Source: Phoronis ovalis
Lineage: Eukaryota; Phoronida; Phoronidae
Direction: 5' to 3'
Assembly (NCBI GenBank): GCA_028565635.1
Contig: JAOXYB010025845.1
Coordinates: 1 to 51,166 of the forward strand
DNA: 51,166 bases
Shown: positions 27,401 through 35,900 of the stretch, in pieces
How positions within the stretch are numbered: position 1 is the stretch's first letter
How the letters are laid out: every line of letters begins with the position of its first letter
Notes under the pieces: generated by a model
Told to the model about the DNA's origin: nothing
What the model saw: the letters and a program-made list of their open reading frames with translations, nothing else
The model's database searches: none
Position numbers and translations under genes: made by a program

Positions 27401-27542
27401 AGCCATAGCTATCCTGCCTTCTGGTGGCGAGAAAATGGAAATTTCCACAAACGGGTTATTGTCTCCAGACGGGAAGAAGGAGAAAAAGAAGAATAAAATG
27501 TTTGGGCTATTTAAAAAGAAAAAATCAAAAGATAAATCCTGA
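462..27542 (+). CDS. Beta-type spectrin, probably beta-heavy (karst/SPTBN5-like); 5'-partial, 33 exons
   Basis: A membrane-skeleton protein that pairs with alpha-spectrin and ties actin to the plasma membrane. Thirty-three exons join with matching phases into 2449 residues ending in TGA at 27540-27542. Order: about 13 three-helix spectrin repeats (462-21118), a charged helical and then Ser/Arg-rich linker (21298-22720), a PH domain (about 22724-23340) and a Ser/Pro-rich tail (23675-27542). The last repeat is partial, as expected for the beta-chain end that pairs with alpha-spectrin. The first exon opens with an acceptor in phase 0, so the calponin-homology domains and earlier repeats lie upstream of the window. 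The beta-heavy assignment rests on remembered family character near the final repeats (LYFDDYRQLLAW, YEQNLDVL, TPSFTTRRRTQSFR) and at the PH start. Conventional beta-spectrin is the alternative; beta-spectrin of some kind is near certain. One intron (12722-18184) contains a whole antisense gene. Confidence 0.93.
4760..4803. repeat. (CA)n/(TA)n microsatellite
   Basis: A CA-rich dinucleotide run interrupted by TACGCG passes into a pure TA run. It lies inside a spectrin intron and overlaps no exon. Confidence 0.9.
6102..6263. repeat. Three diverged tandem units of about 50-58 bp
   Basis: Units start near 6102, 6160 and 6212. Each carries an AACTGATGTRG core followed by a TGCCACAGTAA-like or TGCCCCTAACAA segment and an ATGATAGTGTC/CAATAGCATC ending. 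The units differ from each other by substitutions and small indels, so this is an old local duplication inside the intron before exon 10. Confidence 0.65.
10454..12312 (+). other. Large spectrin intron (1.86 kb) with an inverted repeat
   Basis: GT-AG intron between exons ending ESQT and starting YYKEV. Apart from the inverted repeat near 12011-12186, nothing is recognisable. Open frames here (for example near 11020-11256 on the minus strand) have no family character. Confidence 0.65.
12011..12186. repeat. Inverted repeat with about 55-bp arms plus a partial third copy (foldback/MITE-like)
   Basis: The left arm (about 12011-12064) is almost the reverse complement of the right arm (about 12130-12186); both contain AAAGATTCTCTTTARTTACCCA when read in the same sense. 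A shorter third copy (CTCTTTAGTTACCAAGTGAAAATCACAAATATT) occupies about 12081-12113 in the loop, in the same orientation as the right arm. No target-site duplication was identified. Confidence 0.65.
13773..13785 (-). terminator. Candidate poly(A) signals for the PAN-fibrinogen gene
   Basis: Two AATAAA hexamers on the minus strand (TTTATT at 13773-13778 and 13780-13785 on the plus strand) lie about 90 nt past the stop codon. The position is plausible, but the region is AT-rich, so chance occurrence is possible. Confidence 0.5.
13871..16138 (-). CDS. Secreted PAN/apple plus fibrinogen C-terminal domain protein, two exons, nested antisense in spectrin intron
   Basis: Exon 1 is 15799-16138 and exon 2 is 13871-14478 on the minus strand. 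The junction codon is split G|GT, giving 315 residues with TGA at 13871-13873. The start at 16136-16138 gives a signal-peptide-like N-terminus (LFSSITILISSS). Next comes a PAN/apple-like module with spaced cysteines (ECVRLCKLDDACKHVAF, YLCGF). The splice then restores the fibrinogen start DCEDIGSSSQGIYKILP. The fibrinogen domain shows VLCDNGWTVIQKRFDGSVDF, GEFWLG, the calcium-loop-like TTRDQDRD, and NCAILKRAGWWYKGC. Proteins of this type are extracellular recognition or matrix molecules; the ligand cannot be told. The C-terminal strand departs from the usual ending (WVNTLRKAVVSSVMKIRRE). No disabling lesion was seen. Confidence 0.87.
14873..15631 (+). mobile_element. DNA-transposon remnant (759 bp) with 13-bp perfect terminal inverted repeats and a BED-like finger ORF
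   Basis: The ends are CAGGGTTCGTACA and its exact reverse complement TGTACGAACCCTG, flanked on both sides by TTAAA (14868-14872 and 15632-15636). Subterminal sequence is rich in CTTGAAAA-type words on both sides. An 89-codon frame (15103-15372) ends with GKCMFNSSWTGVYKWVR and ALCTVCHG. This resembles the N-terminal BED-type zinc-finger start of hAT-like transposases, but it stops before the histidines and no catalytic domain follows. It is therefore a truncated, non-autonomous copy. The superfamily is unsure: a hAT would normally leave 8-bp duplications, whereas 5 bp are seen. It sits in the intron of the nested fibrinogen gene. Confidence 0.8.
16139..18184. other. Upstream flank of the nested gene; no clear gene
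   Basis: AT-rich sequence that must contain the promoter of the nested antisense gene. No TATA box could be singled out. A short perfect hairpin (CTTATCAAA-T-TTTGATAAG) lies near 17979-17997. The only exon-like signal is the cysteine-rich frame near 17748-17857 on the minus strand. Confidence 0.5.
17748..17857 (-). other. Doubtful cysteine-rich terminal exon candidate
   Basis: On the minus strand a TTTTCAG acceptor is followed by an open frame of about 36 codons ending in TAA. It includes GYGECGCAETEWCSCTFCKK (six cysteines in about 20 residues). No upstream exon with matching phase was found. The nearest ATG-led frame with a donor (near 18050-18100) is in the wrong phase. It may be a chance frame, a relic, or the last exon of a small secreted protein. 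No family was recognised. Confidence 0.2.
19528..19674. repeat. Three tandem 49-bp units, each with a splice-acceptor-like end
   Basis: Units start at 19528, 19577 and 19626 and are near identical (GCCAAAATATCAGGATTAAC... ending CTTATRTACCCTACAGA). The array runs into the first base of spectrin exon 22. Each unit therefore repeats the branch-like ATTAAC, the pyrimidine tract and the CTACAG acceptor. Only the last acceptor keeps the frame, because upstream use would add 49 or 98 nt. Confidence 0.9.
21298..22237 (+). other. Linker between last spectrin repeat and PH domain (exons 26-28)
   Basis: Exons 21298-21408, 21801-21862 and 22037-22237. Exon 26 encodes an uninterrupted highly charged helix (QEQREKERAQKLKQEQE). 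Exon 28 encodes a Ser/Thr/Arg-rich stretch (SLKSDESSSGG, RTPKVRRTPSFTTR) that looks disordered and phosphorylatable. The arrangement of partial repeat, charged linker and PH domain is normal for beta-spectrins. A TPSFTTRRRTQSF-type motif directly before the PH domain is what recalled the beta-heavy class. Confidence 0.85.
22660..23340 (+). other. PH domain of beta-spectrin (exons 29-30)
   Basis: Exons 22660-22847 and 23152-23340. The domain starts near 22724 (EGILERKQEL) and runs to WIKKIVFYAG. Visible PH hallmarks are the first strand with Gly-Ile-Leu-x-Arg-Lys, a lysine-rich loop (GGKKAAIRSWKTYYTVL), the FFKD strand, and the C-terminal helix with its invariant tryptophan (EEMQDWIKKI). In spectrins this domain binds phosphoinositides at the membrane. 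The basic residues of the first loop are present, so lipid binding is plausible. Confidence 0.92.
23675..25747 (+). other. Giant tail exon of beta-spectrin: Ser/Pro/Arg-rich, apparently disordered
   Basis: One 2073-nt exon in the PH reading frame encodes 691 residues. The middle part (about 24220-24680) is dense in S-P and R-S-P-S motifs (RSPSPHR, RSPSPYRDARSSSPSR), typical of proline-directed kinase sites. Farther on are a basic glycine-rich block (FGPKPGRKGPKPG), a strongly acidic block (DDGDDDEDELDSSTDEED) and VTDTDEEDWPDIPDRPK. No folded domain is recognisable. The donor (GGTAAGT) follows base 25747 in phase 1 and meets a phase-compatible acceptor at 26824. Reading on through the donor would stop at 25869, so an intron-retained isoform with a hydrophobic end is formally possible. 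Confidence 0.85.
25748..26823 (+). other. Spectrin intron after the giant tail exon; nothing recognised
   Basis: A 1.08-kb AT-rich GT-AG intron. No exon with compatible phase and coding character was found inside it. Confidence 0.65.
26824..27542 (+). other. Last two exons of beta-spectrin: PxxP segment and basic C-terminus
   Basis: Exons 26824-26867 and 27225-27542. The penultimate exon encodes 15 Thr/Ser-rich residues. The last begins with a proline-rich stretch (LTPSKPPRRPKTQAPPPPP, PPQPSRPAPIPP) with several class I/II SH3-ligand patterns. It ends in a lysine-rich tail (KKNKMFGLFKKKKSKDKS) recalling the basic FFKK-like end of other beta-spectrins. The stop codon is TGA at 27540-27542. 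Confidence 0.85.
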
Positions 27543-28504
27543 AAAAAATTTTAGTTAATATATATTACATAAATTATGATAACGTTATAGCTGAAACTAG
27601 TACGTAGTCATATTGCAAATTTATTTTTACCTATAATGTAATAGCGGAGAGATGTGCAAAATTTAGATTGCTTCCTATTGTTTGTTTTATATTTTTATAT
27701 TGCATCTTGTGTGTATGTGAGCTGTTTGGTGCATTTTCCGTCCTCCCCTAGCTTGTCTGATATTAGTATTAGTAGTGGTTTAGCACAGATGTCCATACTT
27801 ATAGAAGTATTTCCGTATCATGTTTTTTCATATTTCCACATATAACTGGACATTTATTATGTCATATTATTTTACAATTTTTTGTGTAATGACTTTAGAC
27901 TTAAAAACCTACTTGAATTCCAAGTGAATGCTATAAAATTCAAATTCCCGTCCATTTGTTTCCATATTCGTTTCTGTAAGCCATTGGTGTAACCGTTTTC
28001 ATATATTTACATGGTACAAAGTAGGTTTAATGGCTTATATATAATATGCCATATTCTCATACTATATATTCCCGTGCATTTCAGTATTAATGCTAGAGTT
28101 CCATTGATGTGGCTATATTAATACTGTACGTTCCAAATCATTTTATATGTAATCTGCATCATTATTTTATATTATTATATATTAAAAATAGTTTTTTACA
28201 CAACTATTTAATGTCCTCATAGTTGTACTTTGTATATTTCAATATGTATGTTACATTGAACTTGTGTGTGAAATTAGTGATTTAGGAAAGTGTTATCATG
28301 GTTATTTTCAGTTTACCTATCTTGATTGATTTTAATGGCATACAATTATGTAATCAGTGAGTCCATTTGTTCTGTACTTAATTGTATATTTATATATGTG
28401 CGGAGCTGGAGAATCATTCCATTATTAGCAGCTATGTGATGTTGATAAAATCATGAAGTCAGATACGTAAGGAGAAAAAATTAATGCAAATTATAGTTAT
28501 TTAA

Positions 28505-29130
28505 AGTAATATTTATTATATTATACACATTCCATACAGAATAATTATTATAATACAATTTTACAATTAAAAATTATTTAAAAGGAACAACAGTGTCTTT
28601 TAAAATTTTAATGCATTCTGTGATTGTTTCTATCCATACAGTTACAGCTTTCATCACTTTTTATCTTCATTTTTATTATCCCAGTGCTAATTCTCTGGTG
28701 TGAAGTATAGGTATATGCACGGGTCCCCAAAATTAAGAGTGTGTTATTGTATCATCCTGTATGCAAAGTTAGCTCGTCAATTTTTTCTCCATGTATACCC
28801 ATAGAACTTAAACATAAAAACTGAATTGTGTCAATATTTGCCTGACAGTGTGTAATTTGTGTCACAACTCTTTGTATCTAGATTAAAAGGTAAAAAAGTT
28901 TGATTTAGATTTGGTTCAATTCCAATTTGGTCAACTGGTGGTCATTCTCGCGATGAGTTATGAGATGGTCACTGTCTGCCACCGGCCAATGCATACTTCA
29001 TGTTAAGAATAGTATTTATATTATACTATAAACATTCCATGCAAAAGAATGTGCAACAATGCAATTTTATAATAAAAAGCTGTTTAAAAAGTACAAATGT
29101 ACAGTGTACTTTTAAAAAATGTAAATATAT
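28505..29130. repeat. Pair of diverged direct repeats, each about 110-120 bp
   Basis: The first copy spans about 28505-28612 and the second about 29008-29130. Both run through ATTATAC..CATTCCAT, a CAATTTTA...AAAA segment and CAGTGTCTTTTAAAA or CAGTGTACTTTTAAAA in the same order. Identity by eye is only moderate. The unit could be a dispersed family or an old duplication. Confidence 0.5.
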
Positions 29131-29764
29131 TTCATTACTAACTGTTTAACCACATATTAATGTTTCACCATAAATAACCACATGTTATTGTTTATATCTG
29201 TTGTGAGACAAGAAAATAAGATGTGGATGGTATCCGACACTTTTAATAAAAAAAGTAGTTGTCATATACAAACTCCATCACTTTCTTAGTAGGAATGCTG
29301 GGGAAATAAAACAATTCATATATGACCAGCCCTCTGTATTACATACTTTCATGGTACATATCACAGCAGCTGGCTTCACAAGAAATCAACATGGAAATAA
29401 TTGTTAACAATACATATAGCAGTCTATCAGATCTTTGAACTACATTGTCTAAAACAACTTACAATAGTTGTACATAATCACATATTGAAATTCTGAAAAA
29501 CCCAGTAAGTTTGGCTAAACCTACCAGATAGGTTCACTGAATATTTATCCAAAAAACACTAACAGTTGTTTTAATATAAGCATCCCTTACTGGCAAGAGT
29601 TTGCATATTGCTCTGGAAGATTCTGTTATGTAATTATGCATGCACAAAGCATTATGAGCATCATAAGATATTACTTTAAACAAATAAAATTAATCCAGGA
29701 TCATAATACTGTTTACAGTCCTAGGAAGAAATAGCTAGTCGTCAATTCAATCAACTTTCATGCA

Positions 29765-29770
29765 TTTATT
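29765..29770 (-). terminator. Candidate poly(A) signal of the CFAP97-annexin gene
   Basis: AATAAA on the minus strand (TTTATT on the plus strand), about 150 nt beyond the TAG stop at 29920-29922. Confidence 0.45.
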
Positions 29771-29919
29771 CCGAGCTTTAATATCATTTCCATAAACTGT
29801 AATAATTGCTGTAATTATAATTGCTTGTAAAATACAATATTCCTGAGCACTAATTCTATCCTTTGAAGTGAACTTTGTGTTGTATAACGACAACGTATAC
29901 TTTATAATCAAAATGCTTC

Positions 29920-32900
29920 CTATACTCCCTTAACAACTGACAGCAAAAGCTTCTTATAGTCACCACTGCATTCATTGGCAATCCTATCTTCAAGAGACTC
30001 GCTATACATTTCTTGATATTTCATTTTTATTTCCACTAAATCAATCTGAAAACAAGACATTAAAAAACTTAAAATCCAAACATTTTCAAATACCATGGTA
30101 GCGGGTCTTTTTTTTGTAGTGCTTTAATCAAACAACTACAAGGAAAACAAAAATTTCATCCAAAACATCGGTTTCCTTTTATTGAATAAAAGTAAAAAAC
30201 AAGCCAATGACATTTTAATATATAACCAATAAGTAAAATTCAAGATTCTCAACACACAGTTTTCACATAAAATCTTAAAATTTGAAGGGAATTTTACATT
30301 GCACAACATCTTCATCAATTAGATTTGACTCAAAAGGTATTTTAACACAGCATTCCCAGGTAAAAAACTAGTAATAATTAACCTGGTGAGAAAATCAATT
30401 AAAATTGCTAAATTTCTGTTTAAAGCTTTTTTACGCTCAAAGTACATATTGCAGCAAAATGCTTCAATCTACAAAGCGTTCAAGAGTTGGGGAGGTGTAT
30501 GTAATTCAGCAATATGTATGTAATTTTAGTAATTAAAATGAAGAGATAGACATATAAAAGTAGACATTTTAAAAAAGTTAATATTTCAAATTTTACAAAT
30601 CCTGATGTTAAATAATTTGAATTCCATTATATGACCTAATAAAAGCCATTTTAGGGATAAAAAAGTGTTTTTTAAATTTTAATTTAAAAAAAAAATTAGG
30701 TCAAAAACCCCTGTATACCTACAAATTGAAACTTTGCACAGATGAGCTATACATGTATCTACAAAAAGGTGTCTTAGATTTTTTAATTTTGCTTTGTTGA
30801 AAAGTTATTTTAAGCTAAGCAAAAGTTTAAAAATTTGACACTGTTTTGTAGATCTTTATACTAAGATAATTTTTGCCAAGTTTCAGCTTTGTAGGTGCAA
30901 GGGTTTTTGATTTGAACTTTTCCAAATATTATAATTCAAAAAGCACGTTTTTCCGGAAATGCACGTTTATCAGATCATGAGAATTATAAGGGTTACATTA
31001 CTAACACCTCATATTTATATCTTATACTCTATATTTTATATCTTATATTCCATATTTGTGTTGATACATATATAGACCATCAGTGTGCGACATCTGGTGG
31101 ATAGTTTTTGAACCACTGTAGGGGAGTGAGGTTAGTAATCAGAGAGGAAAGAACAAAGTATGGTACGGACGTACCACATTCAGTAAATATAGATAATTTT
31201 TGTGAAGTTTAAATCTATTTTTTTGATATTACTGTAAATCTATAGTACTACCTTGTGTATTGCAAGTCACATTTATCCTTCAAACTTGACCACAGGTAAA
31301 AATTTATGTTGATGTTGCTGAACTATGTGTCTATAAAAAGTAGGCCATATATGATATACTGACTTTGGTGATTTAATTATCCGTCCTTGGAAGCTGTAAC
31401 TATAATTATAGTAGTCCCATATTCACTAGTTTATCATGATAGTTACGTCATTAGTATTTAGATATTATATTTTCAAGTATTATATAGTTTCTTTATTTAT
31501 TTGTAGTTAATCGTTGCAAGTTTGTGTATCTCTGAATCATACAGTATTTAAAGAGTTTTTCAAGAAAAGAACTTGTGATTTGTTGTAAAATGACTTGATG
31601 TAAGTAAACGCATTAACGAACTCTACAAGAATTGTTTTCAACATTATGCCTATGGATTCATTAAAATTGAAGAATAATCTTTTAAAAATTGTATACTTTA
31701 CATGTCTATCTCTTCATTTCGATTGTGAAAATTTATAAAGAAAGTTATATATAATAGTCAAATAATAGTGGTTTTTGTATCTCGAGTCCTTATTACCACG
31801 ACTCCCAAACATTTTGTACATTGAAGCATTTTGCTGAAAAGCGTGTTTTCATAAAGGTTTCAATTAAAAAATAAATAATTTATCCATTTTGTAGCGGTAG
31901 TGACATTTTGCATTCCATTCAAGAATTGTGAACTTTTAAAAAGATGAAGTGTGAGTAACACAGACATCCTTACCTCGGACCTTGAGACAATGAGTCTGAT
32001 CAACATGTTGTCATCTGTACCTAATCCATTCATTGCTTCATGTAAAGATTCGGTATAAAAACATATAGGGTCATCTAGTGCTTTTACTGAAAAAATATTT
32101 AGTCTTAAATAAGATTGCGGACAACAGTTTTATTTTATGCAGAATATTTCAATAATTGCAGTAAACCTCATACTATGAGTCAATTTTAAACATAAAATAT
32201 TGCTTATTTTGATAGTAGCTATAGTCTAAGGGTCATTGATGCAATACATAATATGGACTGTATGTCAATACAATCCTGTTACTAACTAATTTAGATGGTA
32301 AACTTGTTACAAACAAAATGTGGCAATTAATAGTTTATGACTTTATTCTGATGTGTATTTGATAATTTGCTTCAAAATAAAAAAATTGTTGTTTGCCTTA
32401 ATTAAAATTGACTTGGAGCCAATGATGCAATTGGCTGTTTTCTGGATAGTATACATGCAGGTACCTGCTAGCTTAGGTACAACAAAAAGAACTTATCTGG
32501 TCATATGTACTCACCAAGAGCAATGAGTGCATCTTCTAAGTCTCCAACTGTTGCCTGTTTAATGCCGTCCACCAATGAATGACCAGCTAGCTTCTTGTAC
32601 TCTTCAATTATTAGTTTGGCCTGTTGCCGATTCTTTTTAGTTAAGATTTCACGGAATATACCACTATTATAGTCGAAAACATTCTGGCCATCCTACAATA
32701 ACAAATACCAAATGTGCTAATTAAAAAGAACAATTAGACCATCTTTTACAACACCGAAGGAATAACTGTCAAATCTGTAGTAGGGATTGGTAATGTTGGC
32801 GACTTTATGAAATAGTGATGTTGAATTATGAAAATTTAGAACTTAGCCAAAAAAGGAAAATAACAGAATTAATGTAACTTTTTTTATGTTAATTTGCTAA

Positions 32901-35900
32901 GAATCAGAAACAGGTGCAATCACTGTATTACCTGATGCAGCCTAGCAGCATCATCCTCAGCATGTCCCTGATTCACGTCATAACTCTGATCACGATCCCC
33001 TTTTGCCAGTTTTAACATTAATTCAGCAAATTCTCCACTGGTATCACCTTTGATGTCCTCGCTTAGCTCTTTGCCATAAGCTGTTGGCAAAAAATTAGTA
33101 TTAAATCATTTGCAGGTATGAGATACTGACACTTCAGTATTTATCAGCCGATTTATTAGATGTGACAAATTTGCATCGAAGTCCCTACTGTTTTACTGCT
33201 TACATTATTATGATTTTTTTACCTCCATGTACATGTCATTTGTATATATTAATATAATTATGTTTATAAGGCTACAAATAGTAGAGTCAAACTTTTAGAA
33301 CAAGACATATGAAATAGGTGTATTATACTTGATAGCAATCAACATAAAGAATAGATGAATTATGTTGAAGGCATATAAGCTAGATTAGTCAGTTTAACTC
33401 CTTATTGCTCACTCAAACTAAGCAACCCAGTTAAGACATTATTGGAACAAACCTTTAGTGTACTGTCGCTTGATAGCCTCAAGTTCTTTTGATGTTCGAG
33501 TTACCAGTATTGCTATGAGAACACTCTCCTTTGTCCCCACTCCCATCATTGCTTCATGAAGACAATAGGCATCAAATCGAGATGGAGTCATCAACAAAGC
33601 CACAATCAACTCCTCAAAATTACCACCCAACTCAGACTCTAATACAGATTTCAAATCCTGAAAATAATATCAAATGCATCAAATCTGCAGCATTTTACTT
33701 GTCACGTACTTCTGGAAAAATTATGCTAACCTTATAAATGTAACCGACTCTTGAAAGATGTTGTGTAAAAGTCCCTCTCAAATGCTGACATTAATTTACT
33801 GTTCCTAAATTCTTTACAAGATTTACAAATTAAAACATACTAGACAGACCAACTAACCTGGTTATATTTGTCCATATACATTTTCCTTATCTGTTGCCTT
33901 TGTGCATTGCTTCTGCCAGCAAGTATATCAATCAGAGGCCCTTCATCTGTACCCCAACCAGCTATTGCGTCTTTGATGTCTTCTACATCCTTTTCAACAT
34001 TGAATGTTGCCGAGGGTTTCACTGTACCAGATGTTTTTGGTGGTGGTTTATTCACACTCTTTGTTTTCTTTTTTCGGTTCTCCTTATTTTTTGTTTCTTC
34101 TTTCGTTTCGACACTATTGCTCTGTTTCTCCCTAGGTGAGGTTTTCACTACTTTTTGGTTACTTTCTTTAGCCAGTGGATTTGAACGCATACTGTCTGGA
34201 GTTTTAGGTTTAGTATCAGGTCGTTTAACTGGTGAACGCCTCGGAGGACGCTGAATATGTATTGGTGATGTCTTACTCCTGGTTTTATATTGAAATTTGG
34301 ATGGTGGATTTCTGGATGCTAGAGACACAAGAGTATGTCCAATCTCTCCCTTACATTTACTTCTCATATCCACAGTTAATTCACGTCCATATTTCTTTTT
34401 ATAAGCATGTCTAATTTCTGGCAAATCTAGTTCTGCATGTGATAACAGAACTTTTATAAATTCGGGATTATGCGAATCCATTGTATTGCGTAATTTTTCT
34501 GCATAGAACATGTAAGGAGACGAAAGACATTTTTCTGAAATTTAAAAAAGACATCTTGTAGTCTAAAATCCTATATCTAACTGAATGCCTAATCAAAAAA
34601 AGGGTTTTGGAAAATACCTTTTGAAACCAAGTACAGACTTTTGTTCTTATACAATGGAAATCAACCCTGAACAATGATTTGTATAATTATGTATTTCACG
34701 TAAAACTACTCACCTAGCCTTTGAATTGCCTTTGCATAGTCAGGTGAACACTCTTTAGACACCATCTCCGATACACTAATACCTGCATTATATTGTTTAA
34801 ACATGGCCATTGTAGCACGGACATGAGCAAAGCTTCTCTCATTCAGTAGTTTAATAAATTTGCCACTATCACTTGTCCAACGACCATCACCAGACTCATG
34901 GAGATCTTCAGCCTCTTTTTCAACTAAACTTTCATCAATGTCGTTATTATCCACAGGAGCCTTCTGTGAAGGTAAAGAAAGTGCTGCTATATAATCACTC
35001 AAACAATTTCAATTTTTAAAAAAATGTAACAAACACTTAACTTATTCATCCATAAAGCCAATCAAAGGTGTTGCTTATGTCAAATTTGCATCAATCTGCA
35101 TAATAATAAGGAGAAGGGGAACAAGTCTGTGGGTATAAATACAATTAACACACCTGCAAACAGGGGTAGCTGATAATTAATTTCTCCAGTAGGTATAAAA
35201 ATAACATATAATAAATAAGACAAAAATGCAGTTTTGTATGTACCTATTTTCAATATTAATTTATTATGAATAAACTAAGAAAATGGTTCTTGCTTTACCT
35301 TGCACAGAGTCAAAAGCAATGATTGACATTCTCTGTTATCTATGTAAGATTTGATATCATCTTCTATACTCGAGTTATATTCTGAAAAACAGTTTTATTT
35401 GACATTGTTAATTTATTCACAGGTGCTGGGATCAAATGTGGAAGGTTCCAAACTCGTACGAATGTCTAAATAATAAATTAATTAATTAATTATAAACAAC
35501 TATAATATATTTATGAACTGCACAAGCAAGATTTGAAATGGATTACAGAAAATGGACATCAAACTAAAATGCTGACTTACTTTTTCTATAAGCGTTTTTG
35601 ACAGCTCCCACTGAAGATTCATTTTTTGTGCACAGTATTTCCACAAGATTTCCTACCTGTAATGCCCAACCAATAACAAATATGATAAAGTAAAATGTAG
35701 ACAACTGTGGAATAATAAATTAATGTAAAACTTTCAATGTCAGTTGGTGGAGAAGGGTTACTATAAGTACTTGAATGGTCAATATTTTCACTGGTCCTAA
35801 CTTTGGTACTGCACTTTAATGAAATGAAGTCAAGCTGTTACTTTGTAGAACCAAAGAAAATTAAAGTTCAATTTATGTGTAAAACTAAAACAGATAAAAA

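Larger units (their letters stand above)
27543..29919. other. Convergent intergenic region between spectrin and the CFAP97-annexin gene
   Basis: This holds the 3' untranslated region of spectrin (after 27542, plus) and that of the annexin gene (below 29920, minus). It is strongly AT-rich with no coding signal. A possible spectrin ATTAAA poly(A) signal lies at 28181-28186. Two diverged copies of a roughly 110-bp sequence lie in the middle. Confidence 0.6.
29920..34003 (-). other. Second annexin core (repeats 5-8), calcium sites partly conserved
   Basis: Repeat 5 carries AIAGWGTDEGPLIDILAGRSNAQRQQIRKMY with an acidic cap residue in ESELGGNFEEL. Repeat 6 has AMMGVGTKESVLIAILVTRTSKELEAIKRQY. Repeat 7 has no GxGTD and reads LHQDGQNVFDYNSGIFREIL. 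Repeat 8 has AMNGLGTDDNMLIRLIVSRSEIDLVEIKMKY and ends with the common ECSGDYKKLLLSVV. Two canonical and one altered type-2 calcium sites are therefore visible, so calcium-dependent phospholipid binding should reside here. Confidence 0.88.

Noticed and set aside
33868-34254. 128-codon plus-strand frame
   Set aside because: It is the antisense shadow of the Lys/Pro-rich annexin linker exon, which yields long Phe/Leu-rich open frames by composition alone.
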